A stretch of DNA of 64,000 nt from contig JAKVCC010000007.1 in the NCBI GenBank assembly GCA_022448265.1, forward strand, positions 1 through 64,000, given 5' to 3'. The position numbers and the translations under genes are program-made. Below are positions 27,333 to 39,193 of the stretch, piece by piece. Source of the stretch: Pirellulales bacterium. Its GTDB lineage: Bacteria > Planctomycetota > Planctomycetia > Pirellulales > Lacipirellulaceae. The notes under the pieces are model-generated. The model worked only from the letters and a program-made list of their open reading frames with translations, did not search any database and was not told the DNA's origin. Each line of letters starts with the position of its first letter. The stretch's first letter is position 1.

Positions 27333-27497
27333 ATGCTCATTAGTAAGGTTCACGGTTCGGTCTCTGCAGCCACTAGAAAAATTCGGGATCGCTGGAGTTG
27401 TGACGAGGCCCGCCGTCGCCAGGCCATGGCCGAAACGATGCAAGTTCATTTGCTGAAGTCCCTCAGATTCGTGCCGGCGCCAGCTTCCAATAGGTGA
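27333..27497 (+). CDS. small basic hypothetical protein
   Basis: A 54-codon frame with a good ribosome-binding site (CGAGGAG, eight bases before ATG). The product has a helix rich in charged residues (IRDRWSCDEARRRQAM, then VHLLKSL) that resembles small planctomycete proteins with a W-S-x-x-E-R type helix. There are no catalytic features. It stands alone in a degraded area, so expression is uncertain. Confidence 0.4.
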   Translation: MLISKVHGSVSAATRKIRDRWSCDEARRRQAMAETMQVHLLKSLRFVPAPASNR

Positions 27498-27703
27498 TTT
27501 GCGACGTTGCAAGAACGACACACCAACAATGTCGATGCAGGTGTGACCATCCAACGTGACAATCAGCGGACGGGGTGCGCAAACACCACTCAACCAGCGG
27601 CGCTAGCCGCGGGTAAATTACCAATGCGTTCACTGGCGTCAGGCAACTTGTAGCGCACCCGAGTCCAAAGTCTGCGCATCAGGTTCGCGCTGCTGCATCC
27701 TAC

Positions 27704-27970
27704 TCAGCAGATGTGACGAGCGGCAGCAAGCATTTCTTCAATCTGGGCAAGTTCGCGTCGACTGACCTTTCGGGTACCGGGGACGTGAACCGGATACTCG
27801 TCGAGCGAGCCGTCGAAAAAACGCTCTAAAAAAACGGCAGCCAGACCGCGGAGCGTTTTCTCTCGTTCGACCGTGGGCACGTAGACGTACGCCTTGCCTT
27901 GTCGACGATGCGAGACCAGGCCTGTCTGCTCCATTACCTGCAGCAGCACACTGCCCACGCATTTGGACAA
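27704..27970 (-). pseudogene. BlaI/MecI-type repressor, C-terminal remnant
   Basis: The frame reads LLQVMEQTGLVSHRRQGKAYVYVP, then the dimerisation part with SRRELAQIEEMLAAAR, which is the second half of a BlaI/MecI/CopY winged-helix repressor. The first 35 or so residues, including the start of the DNA-binding domain, are absent: a TAG lies immediately upstream of the first codon, and the apparent start is TTG. No BlaR-type protease gene is nearby. It is therefore a truncated relic and joins directly onto a second relic on the other strand. Confidence 0.6.
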
Positions 27971-27974
27971 CTAG

Positions 27975-28640
27975 AAAAATGGGCCAAGTACGTTACCAGC
28001 GACAAGGCTGGGATGAAGTCCAATCCTTTAGGAATATATAAGTGGGACGACAAGAGCTTCTTCAATCCCTACCAGAACAGTCATTCATGGAGGAGCGACT
28101 GGTGGCAGGGAGAAAGCGGGGGTTACTTGACAAATGCCTGGGCGGCATTCGTCGCGGCAAAGGCGTTGAATAGGCCCAAACTCCGCACATTAGGCTATAA
28201 CTTGATCAATTTTATCTGCAGAGCCAATCCGTTGGGCAATACTCTGACAAACAAAGTAGGGGGCAGTCCCCCTCCGCGAGTATATGGGCTGATCGGTGAG
28301 GACCGAGGAACCATTATCAACGGATTAGTGGCGAGCGCGGACGGTCGCCGCGACCCAAAGCACTTGCAGGGCCTCGAACTCGCGCTCGGTAGGTGCAAAT
28401 TTGTTCATCGCCCCTCCTACGGGGCAACCAGTAGAACAAGCGCGATTCTACGAGTTAGCCAGTCGTTGGCAGTTTTTCCCCGGGAATCACGAAAGGGACT
28501 CCTTGCTATGGGGCCCGGGCGAAATCCTCTGGCAAACGAATGAAAACTATGCATGGAACAAGCGCACAACCTATTCATGTCTTATGGGGGACGATCTGTT
28601 TCTGCCAGACGCCATCTGCGTGAATCATCTCAGACACTTC
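27975..28640 (+). pseudogene. relic of a GH9-like glycosidase, frameshifted
   Basis: One frame (about 27975-28400) contains FNPYQNSHSWRSDWWQGES, ALNRPKLRTLGY and ICRANPLGNTLTNKVGGSPP, resembling the C-terminal part of family 9 glycoside hydrolases with the N-P-x-G-x-S/T motif. The likeness then seems to move to another frame (28401-28640: GEILWQTNENYAWN). There is no start, no N-terminal catalytic Asp region and no continuous frame. I read this as a decayed 3' fragment; the GH9 assignment is tentative. Confidence 0.4.
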
Positions 28641-28759
28641 GCAGACCAGCGAGAAACGTTTTCACCGTCAACAGCGACATTGCCGCTGACAAGGGGTTCT
28701 GAGATAATCACAAATTGTTGTTGTATTTGCATCTATCGCTTGAGCCCCAAATCCCACCT

Positions 28760-31700
28760 ATGCCGCAACGTGACGTTACCGATCAACTCACCGCTCTGCT
28801 CGAAGAGCGGATTCTCGTACTCGACGGCGCCACCGGCACGCAAATACAAGCCCTCGACCTCGACGAGGCCGCCATTCGCGGCGAGCGGTTTGCCGACCAC
28901 GACAAAGATCTCAAGAACTTTGCCGACATTATTTGCCTGACACGGCCCGCCGATATGACGGCCATCCATAGCCGTTTTCTGGAGGCGGGCGCCGACATTA
29001 TCGAAACCAATACGTTTGGCGCCAGTCCCGTTGGTATGGAAGAGTTCAACCTGCCGCCAGAAATGGTGGTGGAAATCAACGTTGCCGCTGTGAATTGCGC
29101 GCGAATTGCTTGCAACAATTTTGCCGAAAAACATCCTGATCGGCCCTCCTTTGTGGCCGGCTCCATCGGCCCCACTACCAAGCAGACGGCCATCAGCACC
29201 AGTGTGGAAGACGCCAGCTACCGCGGCGTGACCTTCGATGAGATGGCCGAGTCCTACTTGGCCCAAGTCAAGGCTTTGGTGGAAGCGGGCGTGGATATCC
29301 TGTTACCGGAAACGGCGATCGACACCCTCAATCTCAAGGCTTGCCTGTTCGCAATTCAGCAATACTTCGACGATTCGGGAACGCGCGTCCCGGTGATGAT
29401 CTCAGCCACCTTCGACACGGGCGGCGGAACCTTTGTCTCGGGGCAAACCGTCGAGGCCTTTTGGCACGCAGTCTCTCATTTCCCATTGCTGTCGGTGGGT
29501 ATGAACTGCGCCTTGGGGCCCGATGTGATGCGGCCACACATCGAATTACTGCAAAAAACAGCGACCACCTATATTAGCTGCCATCCCAATGCGGGCCTAC
29601 CCAACGAGATGGGCCAATACGACTTGAGTCCCGCTGAAATGGCCGAACTCATTGGCGAATTCGCCGACAATGGCTGGCTCAACATCGTAGGCGGCTGTTG
29701 TGGTACTGGTCCCGAACACATCGCCGCCATCGCGGCGCGGGTCGAAGGCGTCCGTCCCCACAAGCGGATCGCAGCCAGCCCCCTATTACGGCTCAGCGGC
29801 ACGCAGCCCATGACGTTGCGTCCTGAAAGCAATTTTTTAATGATTGGCGAACGGACCAACGTAACCGGCTCGCGAAAATTTGCCCGGCTGATCAAAGAAG
29901 AAAACTACGAAGCAGCCATCGAAATTGCCCGCGGCCAAGTCGAAGGCGGCGCCAATATCATTGACGTCAACATGGACGAAGGTCTGCTGGACAGCGAAGA
30001 GGTGATGACCAGGTTTCTGCGGCTGATCGCGGGCGAGACTGATATTGCCGCGGTACCAGTGATGGTGGATAGCAGCAAGTGGTCGGTGCTCGAGACAGGC
30101 CTCCAAGCGATCCAAGGCAAGCCGATCGTCAACTCGATCAGCCTCAAAGACGGCGAAGAGGAATTTCTCCGTCGGGCCCGATTGTGCCGCCAATACGGCG
30201 CTGCAGTCGTGGTAATGGCCTTCGACGAAAAGGGGCAGGCCGCGACCGAGAGTGAAAAGGTGCGGATCTGCCAGCGGGCCTACCAGGTGCTCACCGAGAA
30301 GGTGGGCTTTCCGCCGGAGGATATTATCTTCGACCCCAATATCCTTACCGTTGCCACAGGCATGGACGAACACAACAACTACGCGGTCGACTTCATCGAG
30401 GCCACTCGGCAGATTAAGGCTACCTGCCCCGGCGTCCATATCTCTGGTGGCGTCTCAAACATTTCATTTTCTTTTCGTGGCAACAACACCGTCCGCGAGG
30501 CGATGCACTCGGCCTTCCTCTACCACGCCGTCCAGGCGGGCCTCGATATGGGCATTGTCAACGCCGGGCAGCTTGAGGTTTACGAAAACATCAAGCCGGA
30601 ACTCAAAGAGCTCGTCGAAGACGTACTACTCAATCGGCGGCCCGACGCCACCGAGCGACTGATCGAGTTTGCCGAGACGGTCAAAGGGGAGGGCGGCAAA
30701 GGGGCGACCCTCGACGAAGCGTGGCGCGCCGGCTCAGTGGAAGAGCGACTACAGCACGCGCTCCTGCGGGGCATCGTCAAGTACATCGATGACGATACAG
30801 AGGAAGCCCGTCAAAAATACACCACCTGCCTCGAAATTATTGAGGGGCCGCTGATGACCGCCATGGGTGTCGTGGGCGACCTGTTTGGCGCGGGGAAAAT
30901 GTTTTTGCCGCAAGTGGTCAAATCAGCCCGTGTGATGAAAAAATCGGTAGCCTATCTCACGCCCTTCATGGAGGCGGAGAAAGAGGCGGCTGGGACCACA
31001 GGGCAGGCCCGCGCCAAAATCCTGATGGCCACTGTCAAAGGCGACGTACACGACATTGGAAAAAATATCGTGGGCGTGGTGCTGGGTTGCAATAGTTTTG
31101 AGGTGATCGACCTGGGCGTGATGGCGGCGTGCGAAAACATTCTAGAGACGGCCGCGCGAGAAAATGTCGATGTGATCGGCCTATCAGGGCTGATTACGCC
31201 CAGTCTCAACGAAATGGTCCACGTTGCCCGCGAGATGAAGCGCACAGGCGTCAGCAAGCCGCTGCTGATCGGCGGCGCCACCACAAGTGCCAAGCATACG
31301 GCCGTGAAGATTGCGCCCTGCTACGACCATTGCGTCGCCCACGTGCTGGACGCGTCGCGTTCGGTAGGCGTAGTCGAAAAACTCATCAGTGCTGAAAACC
31401 GGCCCCAATTTGAGGCCGAAAACAGGGCCCTTCAAAAACAGCTTGTCGCCTCGCACGAAAAACGGCAGTCCGTCACGCTCATGCCCTACGCTAAGGCGCA
31501 GAAGAAGCGATTTCATTGCGACTGGGCTGCGGCCGACATCGCTCGCCCTGCCTTTACAGGGACACACATTTGCAAGGACTATTCACTGGCTGAACTGCGG
31601 GGCTACATCGACTGGTCGCCCTTCTTTCAGACATGGGAACTCAAGGGAAAGTATCCCGGAATTTTTGAGGATGCACGCATGGGCGCCGAAGCGCGCAAAC

Positions 31701-32458
31701 TGTTCGACGACGCCCAGGTGCTACTACAGCGGATCGTTGACGAAAACCTACTGCGCGCCTCTGGCGTCTACGGTTTCTGGCCCGCGGCTAGTTCCGGAGA
31801 CGACATCCTGGTATTTGGCGACGAGACGCGCTCGAACGAGTTGTGCCGTTTCCACGGCCTACGCCAACAGTGGGAGCGCAAAGGCCAAGACACGTTTTAT
31901 TCCCTGGCTGATTTTGTCGCACCTGTCGAGAGCGGGCGAGAAGACTACCTGGGTGCCTTTGCGGTGACAGCGGGCATAGGGTGCGAAGGACTGGCCCAGC
32001 ATTTTGACGCCGACCATGACGACTACAACTCGATCATGGTCAAAGCGATTGCCGACCGATTGGCAGAGGCATTTGCCGAATGCCTGCACGCCCGCGCTCG
32101 TCGCGACTGGGGCTACGGGCAGGACGAAAGCTTGACCAGCGAAGATCTCATCGCCGAAAAGTATCGCGGCATCCGCCCCGCGCCAGGCTACCCGGCGCAG
32201 CCCGACCATACCGAGAAGCGGATCTTGTTTGATTTATTGGAAGCCGAAAAACATACCGGCATCGAGTTGACCGAAAACTACGCCATGTATCCTGCTGCCA
32301 GCGTCTCGGGACTCTACTTCTCCCATCCTGAGGCCCGTTATTTTGCGGTCGACCGCATCACCCGCGAACAGGTCGAAGACTACGCCCGCCGCAAGAGCAT
32401 GAGTCAGGCAGAAATCGAGCGCTGGCTGGCCCCCAATCTGGGATATGAGCCTACGTAA
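28760..32458 (+). CDS. metH: cobalamin-dependent methionine synthase
   Basis: 1232 residues from the ATG at 28760, the full MetH length. It has the homocysteine-binding domain ([11 protein letters not shown]; zinc cysteines in NCALG and GGCCGT), the pterin-binding domain ([15 protein letters not shown], then [10 protein letters not shown]), the B12 domain ([15 protein letters not shown] with the cobalt-ligand His, then [13 protein letters not shown]) and the C-terminal activation domain ([15 protein letters not shown]). It methylates homocysteine using methyl-tetrahydrofolate. It is monocistronic, and I saw no cobalamin riboswitch upstream. The frame runs 15 codons further up, into relic sequence. 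Confidence 0.97.
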   Translation: MPQRDVTDQLTALLEERILVLDGATGTQIQALDLDEAAIRGERFADHDKDLKNFADIICLTRPADMTAIHSRFLEAGADIIETNTFGASPVGMEEFNLPPEMVVEINVAAVNCARIACNNFAEKHPDRPSFVAGSIGPTTKQTAISTSVEDASYRGVTFDEMAESYLAQVKALVEAGVDILLPETAIDTLNLKACLFAIQQYFDDSGTRVPVMISATFDTGGGTFVSGQTVEAFWHAVSHFPLLSVGMNCALGPDVMRPHIELLQKTATTYISCHPNAGLPNEMGQYDLSPAEMAELIGEFADNGWLNIVGGCCGTGPEHIAAIAARVEGVRPHKRIAASPLLRLSGTQPMTLRPESNFLMIGERTNVTGSRKFARLIKEENYEAAIEIARGQVEGGANIIDVNMDEGLLDSEEVMTRFLRLIAGETDIAAVPVMVDSSKWSVLETGLQAIQGKPIVNSISLKDGEEEFLRRARLCRQYGAAVVVMAFDEKGQAATESEKVRICQRAYQVLTEKVGFPPEDIIFDPNILTVATGMDEHNNYAVDFIEATRQIKATCPGVHISGGVSNISFSFRGNNTVREAMHSAFLYHAVQAGLDMGIVNAGQLEVYENIKPELKELVEDVLLNRRPDATERLIEFAETVKGEGGKGATLDEAWRAGSVEERLQHALLRGIVKYIDDDTEEARQKYTTCLEIIEGPLMTAMGVVGDLFGAGKMFLPQVVKSARVMKKSVAYLTPFMEAEKEAAGTTGQARAKILMATVKGDVHDIGKNIVGVVLGCNSFEVIDLGVMAACENILETAARENVDVIGLSGLITPSLNEMVHVAREMKRTGVSKPLLIGGATTSAKHTAVKIAPCYDHCVAHVLDASRSVGVVEKLISAENRPQFEAENRALQKQLVASHEKRQSVTLMPYAKAQKKRFHCDWAAADIARPAFTGTHICKDYSLAELRGYIDWSPFFQTWELKGKYPGIFEDARMGAEARKLFDDAQVLLQRIVDENLLRASGVYGFWPAASSGDDILVFGDETRSNELCRFHGLRQQWERKGQDTFYSLADFVAPVESGREDYLGAFAVTAGIGCEGLAQHFDADHDDYNSIMVKAIADRLAEAFAECLHARARRDWGYGQDESLTSEDLIAEKYRGIRPAPGYPAQPDHTEKRILFDLLEAEKHTGIELTENYAMYPAASVSGLYFSHPEARYFAVDRITREQVEDYARRKSMSQAEIERWLAPNLGYEPT

Positions 32459-32464
32459 ACATAT

Positions 32465-32480
32465 AGGGTGAATACCCTTT
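32465..32480 (+). terminator. short hairpin after metH
   Basis: AGGGT-GAAT-ACCCT followed by TTT, seven bases after the metH stop. The stem is only five base pairs, so it is a weak candidate terminator. Confidence 0.35.
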
Positions 32481-32651
32481 GCAGAACAAGCCAAGCAACA
32501 TCTGAGTCCTCGCTATTAAGCATGGGGGACATGATGAATACCATGTAGCCATCACACTCTGTTTGATGTTTGCAGCGGGAAAATCGGTACGCGAACCCAA
32601 CTCACGACATGGCACTGGGGATCGTCCCCTAACTTCAAATGCGTCGCACCG

Positions 32652-33785
32652 CTACTTCTCGTCTGGCTTTTTCTCCACAAAGTTAAGCGCTGCTGAGTTC
32701 ATACAGTAACGCAGCCCGGTAGGCTTAGGCCCATCAGTAAACACGTGGCCTAAATGCGCGTCGCAGCGGGCACATCGGTTCTCCGTTACCACGCGAAAGA
32801 AACTGCGCTCCTCCTTATTCACGATGCGCTTCGGGCCGATGGGCTGATAGAAGCTTGGCCATCCGGTCCCAGAATCGTATTTCGTCGAGGAATCAAATAG
32901 GGGTAAACCGCAACAAACGCATTGATATACGCCCTCACGCTTAATGTCCCAATACGCGTTCTTGTAGGGGGGCTCCGTGCCATCCTCGCGCGTTACGTGG
33001 TACTGCAATGGCGTCAGCTTGGCCTTCCAATTCTGTCGCGACCAATCCACGTCGTCGCCGGCCAAAGGCGCGTCCGACGCCGGACTGTGCGTCTCAGCTG
33101 ATTTGAGCTTGCTTGCAAACACCTGGCGAAACTTGGCAAGTTTGGGCACGATCACTGCCTGACAATAGCCATTGCCCGAATTGAGTTCAAAGAAATTTTG
33201 GTGGTAGTCTTCAGCCGCTGTGAATTTTTTGAATGGACTGATCTCGGTTACGATCAGATTCTCGAAAGCACCCGACTGATCCAGTTTCTTTTTGTACTGC
33301 TCAGCCAATTGCTGCTGCTCCGGCGAATGGTAAAAAACTACGGATCGGTACTGAGGGCCCGTATCGGCCCCCTGACGATTGAGCGTCGTAGGATCATGTG
33401 TTTTCCAAAATACCTCGAGCAATTCCGGGTAGGAAACTTGCTGTGGATCGAAGTCGATTTGAACGACCTCGGCATGACCGCTGGTACCCGTGCCAACCTC
33501 TTTGTAAGTGGGGCGAGGTGATTTCCCGCCACTATATCCCGACACGACTTTGTAAACACCGCGCAACTCGTGGTACACCGCTTCGGTACACCAGAAACAG
33601 CCCCCACCAAAGGTGGCCTTCTCCGTAGTTGTTCCCGGGGGAATCGAATCGGTGGCCATCGGCTTACTCCTCTTCACTTCCTCGGCGTGCGACGAAAACG
33701 GAGATCTAGTGAAAACGATAAGGACTCCCAGTAGAACGACGCCTACTAAGAGAACAGTATTTTTTCTGTGCACAGCATTTGTCAT
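32652..33785 (-). CDS. msrAB: exported peptide methionine sulfoxide reductase MsrA-MsrB fusion
   Basis: 377 residues. The N-terminus (residues 10-26) is a hydrophobic signal anchor, so the enzyme works outside the cytoplasm. The MsrA domain follows, with catalytic C63 in [12 protein letters not shown] and the YHQNFF segment. The MsrB domain has [10 protein letters not shown], zinc cysteines in CVCC and [13 protein letters not shown], and the catalytic Cys in [13 protein letters not shown]. Together they reduce both stereoisomers of oxidised methionine in envelope proteins. The gene is monocistronic and converges with metH. Confidence 0.95.
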   Translation of the reverse strand: MTNAVHRKNTVLLVGVVLLGVLIVFTRSPFSSHAEEVKRSKPMATDSIPPGTTTEKATFGGGCFWCTEAVYHELRGVYKVVSGYSGGKSPRPTYKEVGTGTSGHAEVVQIDFDPQQVSYPELLEVFWKTHDPTTLNRQGADTGPQYRSVVFYHSPEQQQLAEQYKKKLDQSGAFENLIVTEISPFKKFTAAEDYHQNFFELNSGNGYCQAVIVPKLAKFRQVFASKLKSAETHSPASDAPLAGDDVDWSRQNWKAKLTPLQYHVTREDGTEPPYKNAYWDIKREGVYQCVCCGLPLFDSSTKYDSGTGWPSFYQPIGPKRIVNKEERSFFRVVTENRCARCDAHLGHVFTDGPKPTGLRYCMNSAALNFVEKKPDEK

Positions 33786-34290
33786 CGGTGAGCCTCCTCA
33801 AACCTATACCAGCGGCCAAACCTTATATTACTTTAGCCGTTTATCCTCGAAAAGGGACCCAAAGAGCAGATATTTCCTGCCCATTCATGCGGCAAGAGGG
33901 CAAGGAGTCTTTAGCGACACCAGCGTCCCAAACCGCTTCCCCGACACCGCCACTAATTCGATGCCAAACGAAAAATCCGCCGGAATCTCGAAATCTGCAG
34001 ACACATCGAAGAAACAGACTGGGCTGCAAGCGATGGTGATTTTCAGGCCACTATTCCACAGCAGCTTATCGTCACCCGTACAGTCCCATTCGCATTGGAT
34101 TGTCTTCCAGCAAACAATCGAAACGTACTACCGCGTTTTTTGAAATGCTGTTATTGGCAATCAACAAACTACCGTTGTCGCTTTCTGAAACACAATGGCG
34201 TTTGGTGACTTTGCTGTCCGAACTGCGCCGAAGTGAAGCACAGAAATCGCAGAGCTGGCACATCTCCAAGCAGGCCGTCTCGCGGCAGGA
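33786..34290. other. gene-free stretch upstream of msrAB
   Basis: It contains the msrAB promoter side. Overlapping short frames on both strands have no family features. Nothing else is seen. Confidence 0.35.
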
Positions 34291-34389
34291 TCAGACGAAC
34301 CAAAAGTAGCCCGTTAGCCCCGCAGATCCCCCGGCCATCACCAAACGGATTATTTCTGAAACGTATAGCGATGCCAAAAAACCAAACAT
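34291..34389 (-). CDS. 32-residue hydrophobic peptide
   Basis: A short frame starting MFGFLASLYVSEIIRLVMAG and continuing to YFWFV forms one or two hydrophobic segments. A strong ribosome-binding site (GAGGAG, six bases before the ATG) favours translation. It may be a small membrane peptide or a chance ORF. It is below the size at which coding can be judged from composition. Confidence 0.3.
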   Translation of the reverse strand: MFGFLASLYVSEIIRLVMAGGSAGLTGYFWFV

Positions 34390-34491
34390 GATTCGCTCCT
34401 CGTAGCCCATAACTAAAGACAATCGTCCCTTACGACCAGGCAAGGAACAACGAGGCCATCTGGCGAATATCAGCAGCACCTTTGGATGATG

Positions 34492-35304
34492 CTAGCGAAG
34501 CTTGAGGATTGAACGTTCGCCACTGGTTGCTTCCGGCTCTTCGGCCAGCGTGGGGGCGGGTAGAAGTTCAGCGCCAAGGTCAGAGTCAACTTCGCTCTCC
34601 TCTGCCCGGTCGACCTCGACGACCGCCTGTGCTTGTTGGACCTTGCCACCAGCCGGATCAACCAATCGGGGGCCGGCAAAACGCGAAACAATTTCCTGCA
34701 AGGCAGCATGGTTGGCGACAAAGCCACTCTGGCCAATAATTTTTCCATACTCGGGGTTGCTAGACACTTTGTCGAAACGGCCCAGCAGCGTTTTCCACCA
34801 GGCGATCTGCTTCTCGTCAGGGGCGATGCCATGCATACCCAGCAATTCGGGCTGAACACCCAAGTGACGCTGCCACCCAGCAGCGGTGCTGAGACGACCC
34901 AACTGCTGATGCAGCACGGCCCCGATATCGCGGCTGGTATTCAATAATGTTGCGTCATCCAAAGCCGCCAAATCAGCTGCGGTTGGAAGGAGACGCGGTG
35001 GAGTCTGGCTTGCAGCCTGCAGAACGAGCCCAGAACCTGCGACTTCTGGAGCCTGCAACGACTGCACACCGAACAAAAGAGCGCGGCGTCTGAGCGATAT
35101 CCGCTCGGCCAAACTCGGCGTTTGAACCACGACACCTTCATAGGGGGCTCCCTCTATCCGTACTATCGGAGGAGCAACTGCCAACCGGTTGCGAATAAAC
35201 CGGCGCAGCCTCTGCGCTTCGGCTGTGGCCGGGCACAAGCATAGAAGTGCGGAAACAATTCCCAATAACAGGCCCAGAAACGGGCAGCGTAATCTGAATG
35301 ACAT
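34492..35304 (-). CDS. secreted hypothetical protein
   Basis: 270 residues with a clear signal peptide (LLLGIVSALLCLCPATAEAQ, cleavage after AEA). The mature part is basic at first (RLRRFIRNRLAV), contains a helical central region (DDATLLNTSRDIGAVLHQQLG, with similar helices to about residue 215) and ends in an acidic, Glu-rich tail (VDRAEESEVDSDLGAELLP). I recognise no domain. It stands alone, flanked by gene-free sequence. Its location is probably the periplasm or cell surface. Confidence 0.7.
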   Translation of the reverse strand: MSFRLRCPFLGLLLGIVSALLCLCPATAEAQRLRRFIRNRLAVAPPIVRIEGAPYEGVVVQTPSLAERISLRRRALLFGVQSLQAPEVAGSGLVLQAASQTPPRLLPTAADLAALDDATLLNTSRDIGAVLHQQLGRLSTAAGWQRHLGVQPELLGMHGIAPDEKQIAWWKTLLGRFDKVSSNPEYGKIIGQSGFVANHAALQEIVSRFAGPRLVDPAGGKVQQAQAVVEVDRAEESEVDSDLGAELLPAPTLAEEPEATSGERSILKLR

Positions 35305-36540
35305 ATGTCAATCCTTGCGGAAGGGCGAAAGGCACGGCAATCGTCAGCGCCTCTAAAGTTGAGCGAAAGCCGCGCTGCCACGTAGCGTCTTACGTTGCCT
35401 CCCAGGGCAAACGCAGTAAGCGGCCTCGTGCACGTCATTCTACTCTTCAACCGGACACGAATGCAAACCGGATTTCTTGCGCTGCCAGCACGCCTGGCAA
35501 AGGACACAGGTTTAATTGGCTGTGGCTGGCGACTATTCGTCTTAGCCGTTCACAGGGCACCGGCGCCCCGTGACAGCGTAGCTTCCGTCCACTGATACCT
35601 GCTCATTTCTGTTGCATACATTGTCCAAACTCCCAAGCAACTCGTGGATGGGTCAGCGGAGGCGGCAACAGGTGCGCCGTAGAAAGCTTCGGTAAACGGC
35701 ATGCCTGAGAGCCTCGCCGGCAACTTCCACGAGTACCCATTTCAAAACTGACAAGATGGTACCCGCTTCCCACGAGACTTCGACGTACAAACCGCGCTAC
35801 GCACGAACAGTATGTAGTGAGCGAAAACAACTGCCGATACCAAGACATGAGCCGCGGCGTGCAGAATTATCAAATTGAACGAGGACCCGCGCCCGTAAGG
35901 GGCATCGCTAACCTGAGTGTGTCGAACCATGTCCACACGATGCTCTGGTACTATCACACCATGTGCAATTCCTCGCTCCCGCACGGATTCCAAAACAGTA
36001 TCTTTCGCTGCTGCGGCAACCAAGGTGGGCCATACAGGTACCCGCCCGCCGCAAACGACCTGGCCAACGATGTGCAATCCGTCTGCCTAAAGCCTCAAGA
36101 AGCAGGCTCCGTGGGAACCGCGTCGTCCGGATCGCGGAAGCGATAGTCAATACCCCGGATCAAGGAGTCGTGGGGAGCCGAGCTATAGGGGCGGCCAGGC
36201 ATGAACCACCGGCGGGATCGGAGATAGGCCTAAATTCAGAAGCGGCCGAAACTGGTCCGGTCCAAATACGGCTGGTTTGTTCAAAAACCGCAAATCAAGC
36301 TCCAGCGGGGCAAGCGGAAGCCACGCCCTATGGGCGTAGTCGATTAGAAAAAACGCCCTAGGTGCTTTACCAAAGCGTTGGAGAACGTTAGCTTCTAACA
36401 CCAATGGCGTGCTCTCCAATGGAAACTGCCGACTGTGTTGTCGGTGGGGGGTGACCATTTCACGTGACATCGCTGGCCAAGTGGGCCAAAAGGCGGCGTG
36501 GCACGTCTCATAGTCCGGTTTCTATAGGAGAAACACTACG
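35305..36540. other. 1.2-kb region without a supported gene, upstream of amt
   Basis: Several frames of 60-130 codons overlap on both strands but show no family motif, no good N-terminus and no consistent composition. It should contain the amt promoter near its right end (TTCTATAGGAGAAACACT just before the ATG, with a GGAG ribosome-binding site). It may be decayed sequence. Confidence 0.4.
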
Positions 36541-37935
36541 ATGAATACCAAAACTCGACTGGTGGTAGGAGTTTGTGCGTTGGGGTTGTTCTTAGCGCAA
36601 GGGGGAACAATTTGGGCACAAGAAGATTCCGTTGTAGAGGTAGCTGCCGAGACCGAAGAGGCGAGCGCCCCGATAACGGCCGAAATAACGGCCGAAACCG
36701 TCAAATTCATGGTGGACAATCTCTGGATCATGTTGGCCGGAGCTCTTGTGTTCATCATGCATCTGGGGTTTGCCACGCTCGAAAGTGGTTTGACTCGTCC
36801 AAAAAACACGGTCAACATCCTGTTCAAAAACGTGATGATCATCTGTATTGGCCTGTTAACCTACGCGTTGATTGGTTTTCATCTGATGTATCCGGGCGAG
36901 TTCAACGGATACTTTGCCAGTTCGGCATTCGACATCTTCAATAACGGTATTACCGTCGCACCCGAAGATGCCGCCCAAACCGCGAATCTGACTAGCGCCT
37001 ACGCGGACTACACATGGTACACCGACTTTTTCTTCCAAGCGATGTTCGCCGCCACCTGTGCCACCATCGTATCCGGTGCGGTCGCAGGCCGAATCCAACT
37101 GCGTTCCTTCCTGATCTTCGCCACCCTCTTCGTAACCTTCTGTTATCCCATTACGGGCTCCTGGAAATGGGGCGGCGGGTGGCTTGACCAACGGGGATTC
37201 TATGACTTTGCCGGGTCGACCTTGGTACACTCGGTCGGCGGTTGGGCGGCGCTGGTGCTGGCCTACCTCCTGGGCGCGCGTCTGGGCAAGTACAATAGCG
37301 ATGGAACTCCGAATGCCATTCCGGGCAGCAACATACCGCTGGTGGCGATCGGGGTTTTCCTTCTGTGGTTCGGTTGGTTCGGGTTTAATGGTGGTTCCGT
37401 TTTGTCCGCCGATCCAGCGTTGGTCTCGCTAGTGTTGGTTACGACGTCAATCGCTGCCGCAGCCGGTGGCGTGGCGGCCGGTTTGACCTCCTGGTTCTTT
37501 GGCAAACCCGATATCACCATGGCCTTAAACGGCATTTTAGCCGGCTTGGTTGGTATCACCGCAGGCGCCGACCAGATGTCGATCCTGGATTCGTTCTGGA
37601 TCGGTTTGATTGCTGGTGTCCTGGTTTATATGTTTGTCATCATCATCGATAAGAAAATCGACGATCCAGTCGGCGCGGTGAGCGTCCACCTGGTATGTGG
37701 TATCTGGGGAACCTTGGCCGTGGGCATCTTTGGCGCCATGGCAGGTGCCGAACAGCTGAAACACCAACTTGTGGGTGTCGTGTCGATCGGTGCGTTCACG
37801 GTTATCTTCACTCTCGTCGTGGGCATCATCCTGGACAAGACCATCGGGCTACGGGTGGGTGCCAGCGAGGAACAAGCTGGACTGGACCGCAGTGAAATGG
37901 GGATGGAGGCCTACGCGTCCGATTCGGTGGGCTAG
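36541..37935 (+). CDS. amt: ammonium transporter
   Basis: 464 residues. A signal sequence (VVGVCALGLFLAQGGTIWA) precedes the Amt core of 11 helices. Characteristic segments are WIMLAGALVFIMHLGFATLESG, NVMIICIGLLTYALIGF, GGGWLDQRGFYDFAGSTLVHS (with the first pore His), and WFGFNGGSVLSAD. The second pore His is in VGAVSVHLVCGIWGT. It moves ammonium/ammonia across the inner membrane. glnB follows 165 bases downstream on the same strand, the usual amt-glnK type pairing in which PII blocks the channel. Confidence 0.95.
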   Translation: MNTKTRLVVGVCALGLFLAQGGTIWAQEDSVVEVAAETEEASAPITAEITAETVKFMVDNLWIMLAGALVFIMHLGFATLESGLTRPKNTVNILFKNVMIICIGLLTYALIGFHLMYPGEFNGYFASSAFDIFNNGITVAPEDAAQTANLTSAYADYTWYTDFFFQAMFAATCATIVSGAVAGRIQLRSFLIFATLFVTFCYPITGSWKWGGGWLDQRGFYDFAGSTLVHSVGGWAALVLAYLLGARLGKYNSDGTPNAIPGSNIPLVAIGVFLLWFGWFGFNGGSVLSADPALVSLVLVTTSIAAAAGGVAAGLTSWFFGKPDITMALNGILAGLVGITAGADQMSILDSFWIGLIAGVLVYMFVIIIDKKIDDPVGAVSVHLVCGIWGTLAVGIFGAMAGAEQLKHQLVGVVSIGAFTVIFTLVVGIILDKTIGLRVGASEEQAGLDRSEMGMEAYASDSVG

Positions 37936-38040
37936 TATGGCGGTCATGCCAAATGAATATGTAACAAGCTAAACGACCTGCGGTGGTAGACTTACACTCA
38001 ATAGGGCTGCTGGTGATTCCCTCTGTCGTTTGCGGAGTGA

Positions 38041-38439
<399 letters not shown>

Positions 38440-38597
38440 CGCAGTTCAGTCACTGACATAACCGCGCAAGGTTCCCGGTAGCGACAGATCAACTCTTTAA
38501 TGAGACTGCATTGGAAGAAGTTTCTATGCGGAGCGGTCCCAGTGTGTCCAAATAAACCTACAATGTGATTAGGAAAAATACCTGTCGAGGAGTGGAA

Positions 38598-39179
38598 ATG
38601 CCGCGAACCCCTCGGCGGAACCTTCTGGGCCTTAAGGACTTCTTGCTAAATAAACGGCTGCTTTGGCTACTGGTGCTCACATTTGCATTGGGATGTCAAA
38701 AACCTGTCGGCACGGACACCGTGCATCTTTGGGGCAAGGTGACGATCGATGGCAAGAACTTGCCTAGCGACGCCGACGGAAACATTCTGTTCATGACCAC
38801 CGGCGTGGGCCAGGCCCCGCCGTCGTCGGTAGACATCCAGGGAAGCACTTACGACGCGGAGAGCGTTCCCAAGGGAAACGTCAACGTCATCTTCAACATT
38901 ACGCGGCTGACCGGACGCATGGTGCGTGAAGATAACGCGCCGGTGCCTGATGAAATCGCACGTTGCATATTGAAAGCAGATGTTTACGCATCAAACGATA
39001 TTCCACGTCCGGCTTGGGCGTCCCATACCAAGAAACAGGTGATCACGACAAGAAGTCATCACAGCGGCGGAGTCAACGCCTCGCGCTGTGACGGATCAGT
39101 TCAATTCGCCGCCAACGATATCGACGTTCATCTCTGGCGCGCGATGACCTCTGCAAGTGGTGAAGAGACTGATCTGTAG
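38598..39179 (+). CDS. chimeric ORF: lipoprotein N-terminus joined to a DUF1559 C-terminal tail
   Basis: From the ATG at 38598 (preceded by GAGGAG) it has a lipoprotein signal with lipobox FALGC. Next comes a beta-type segment typical of planctomycete lipoproteins (GKVTIDGKNLPSDADGNILF, to about residue 115). The last 40 or so residues (TRSHHSGGVNASRCDGSVQF, then DIDVHLWRAM) are the H-x-G-G-V-N / DGS end of DUF1559 pilin-like proteins, which normally follows a 250-residue domain missing here. So the frame looks like a fusion made by deletion. It ends 14 bases before a recombinase tail. It may be expressed or may be a relic. Confidence 0.55.
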   Translation: MPRTPRRNLLGLKDFLLNKRLLWLLVLTFALGCQKPVGTDTVHLWGKVTIDGKNLPSDADGNILFMTTGVGQAPPSSVDIQGSTYDAESVPKGNVNVIFNITRLTGRMVREDNAPVPDEIARCILKADVYASNDIPRPAWASHTKKQVITTRSHHSGGVNASRCDGSVQFAANDIDVHLWRAMTSASGEETDL

Positions 39180-39193
39180 CCGCTTGCCAGGTA

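Noticed and set aside
28541-28760. Cobalamin riboswitch before metH
   Set aside because: No B12-box-like sequence or fold was seen, and the upstream DNA is relic sequence.
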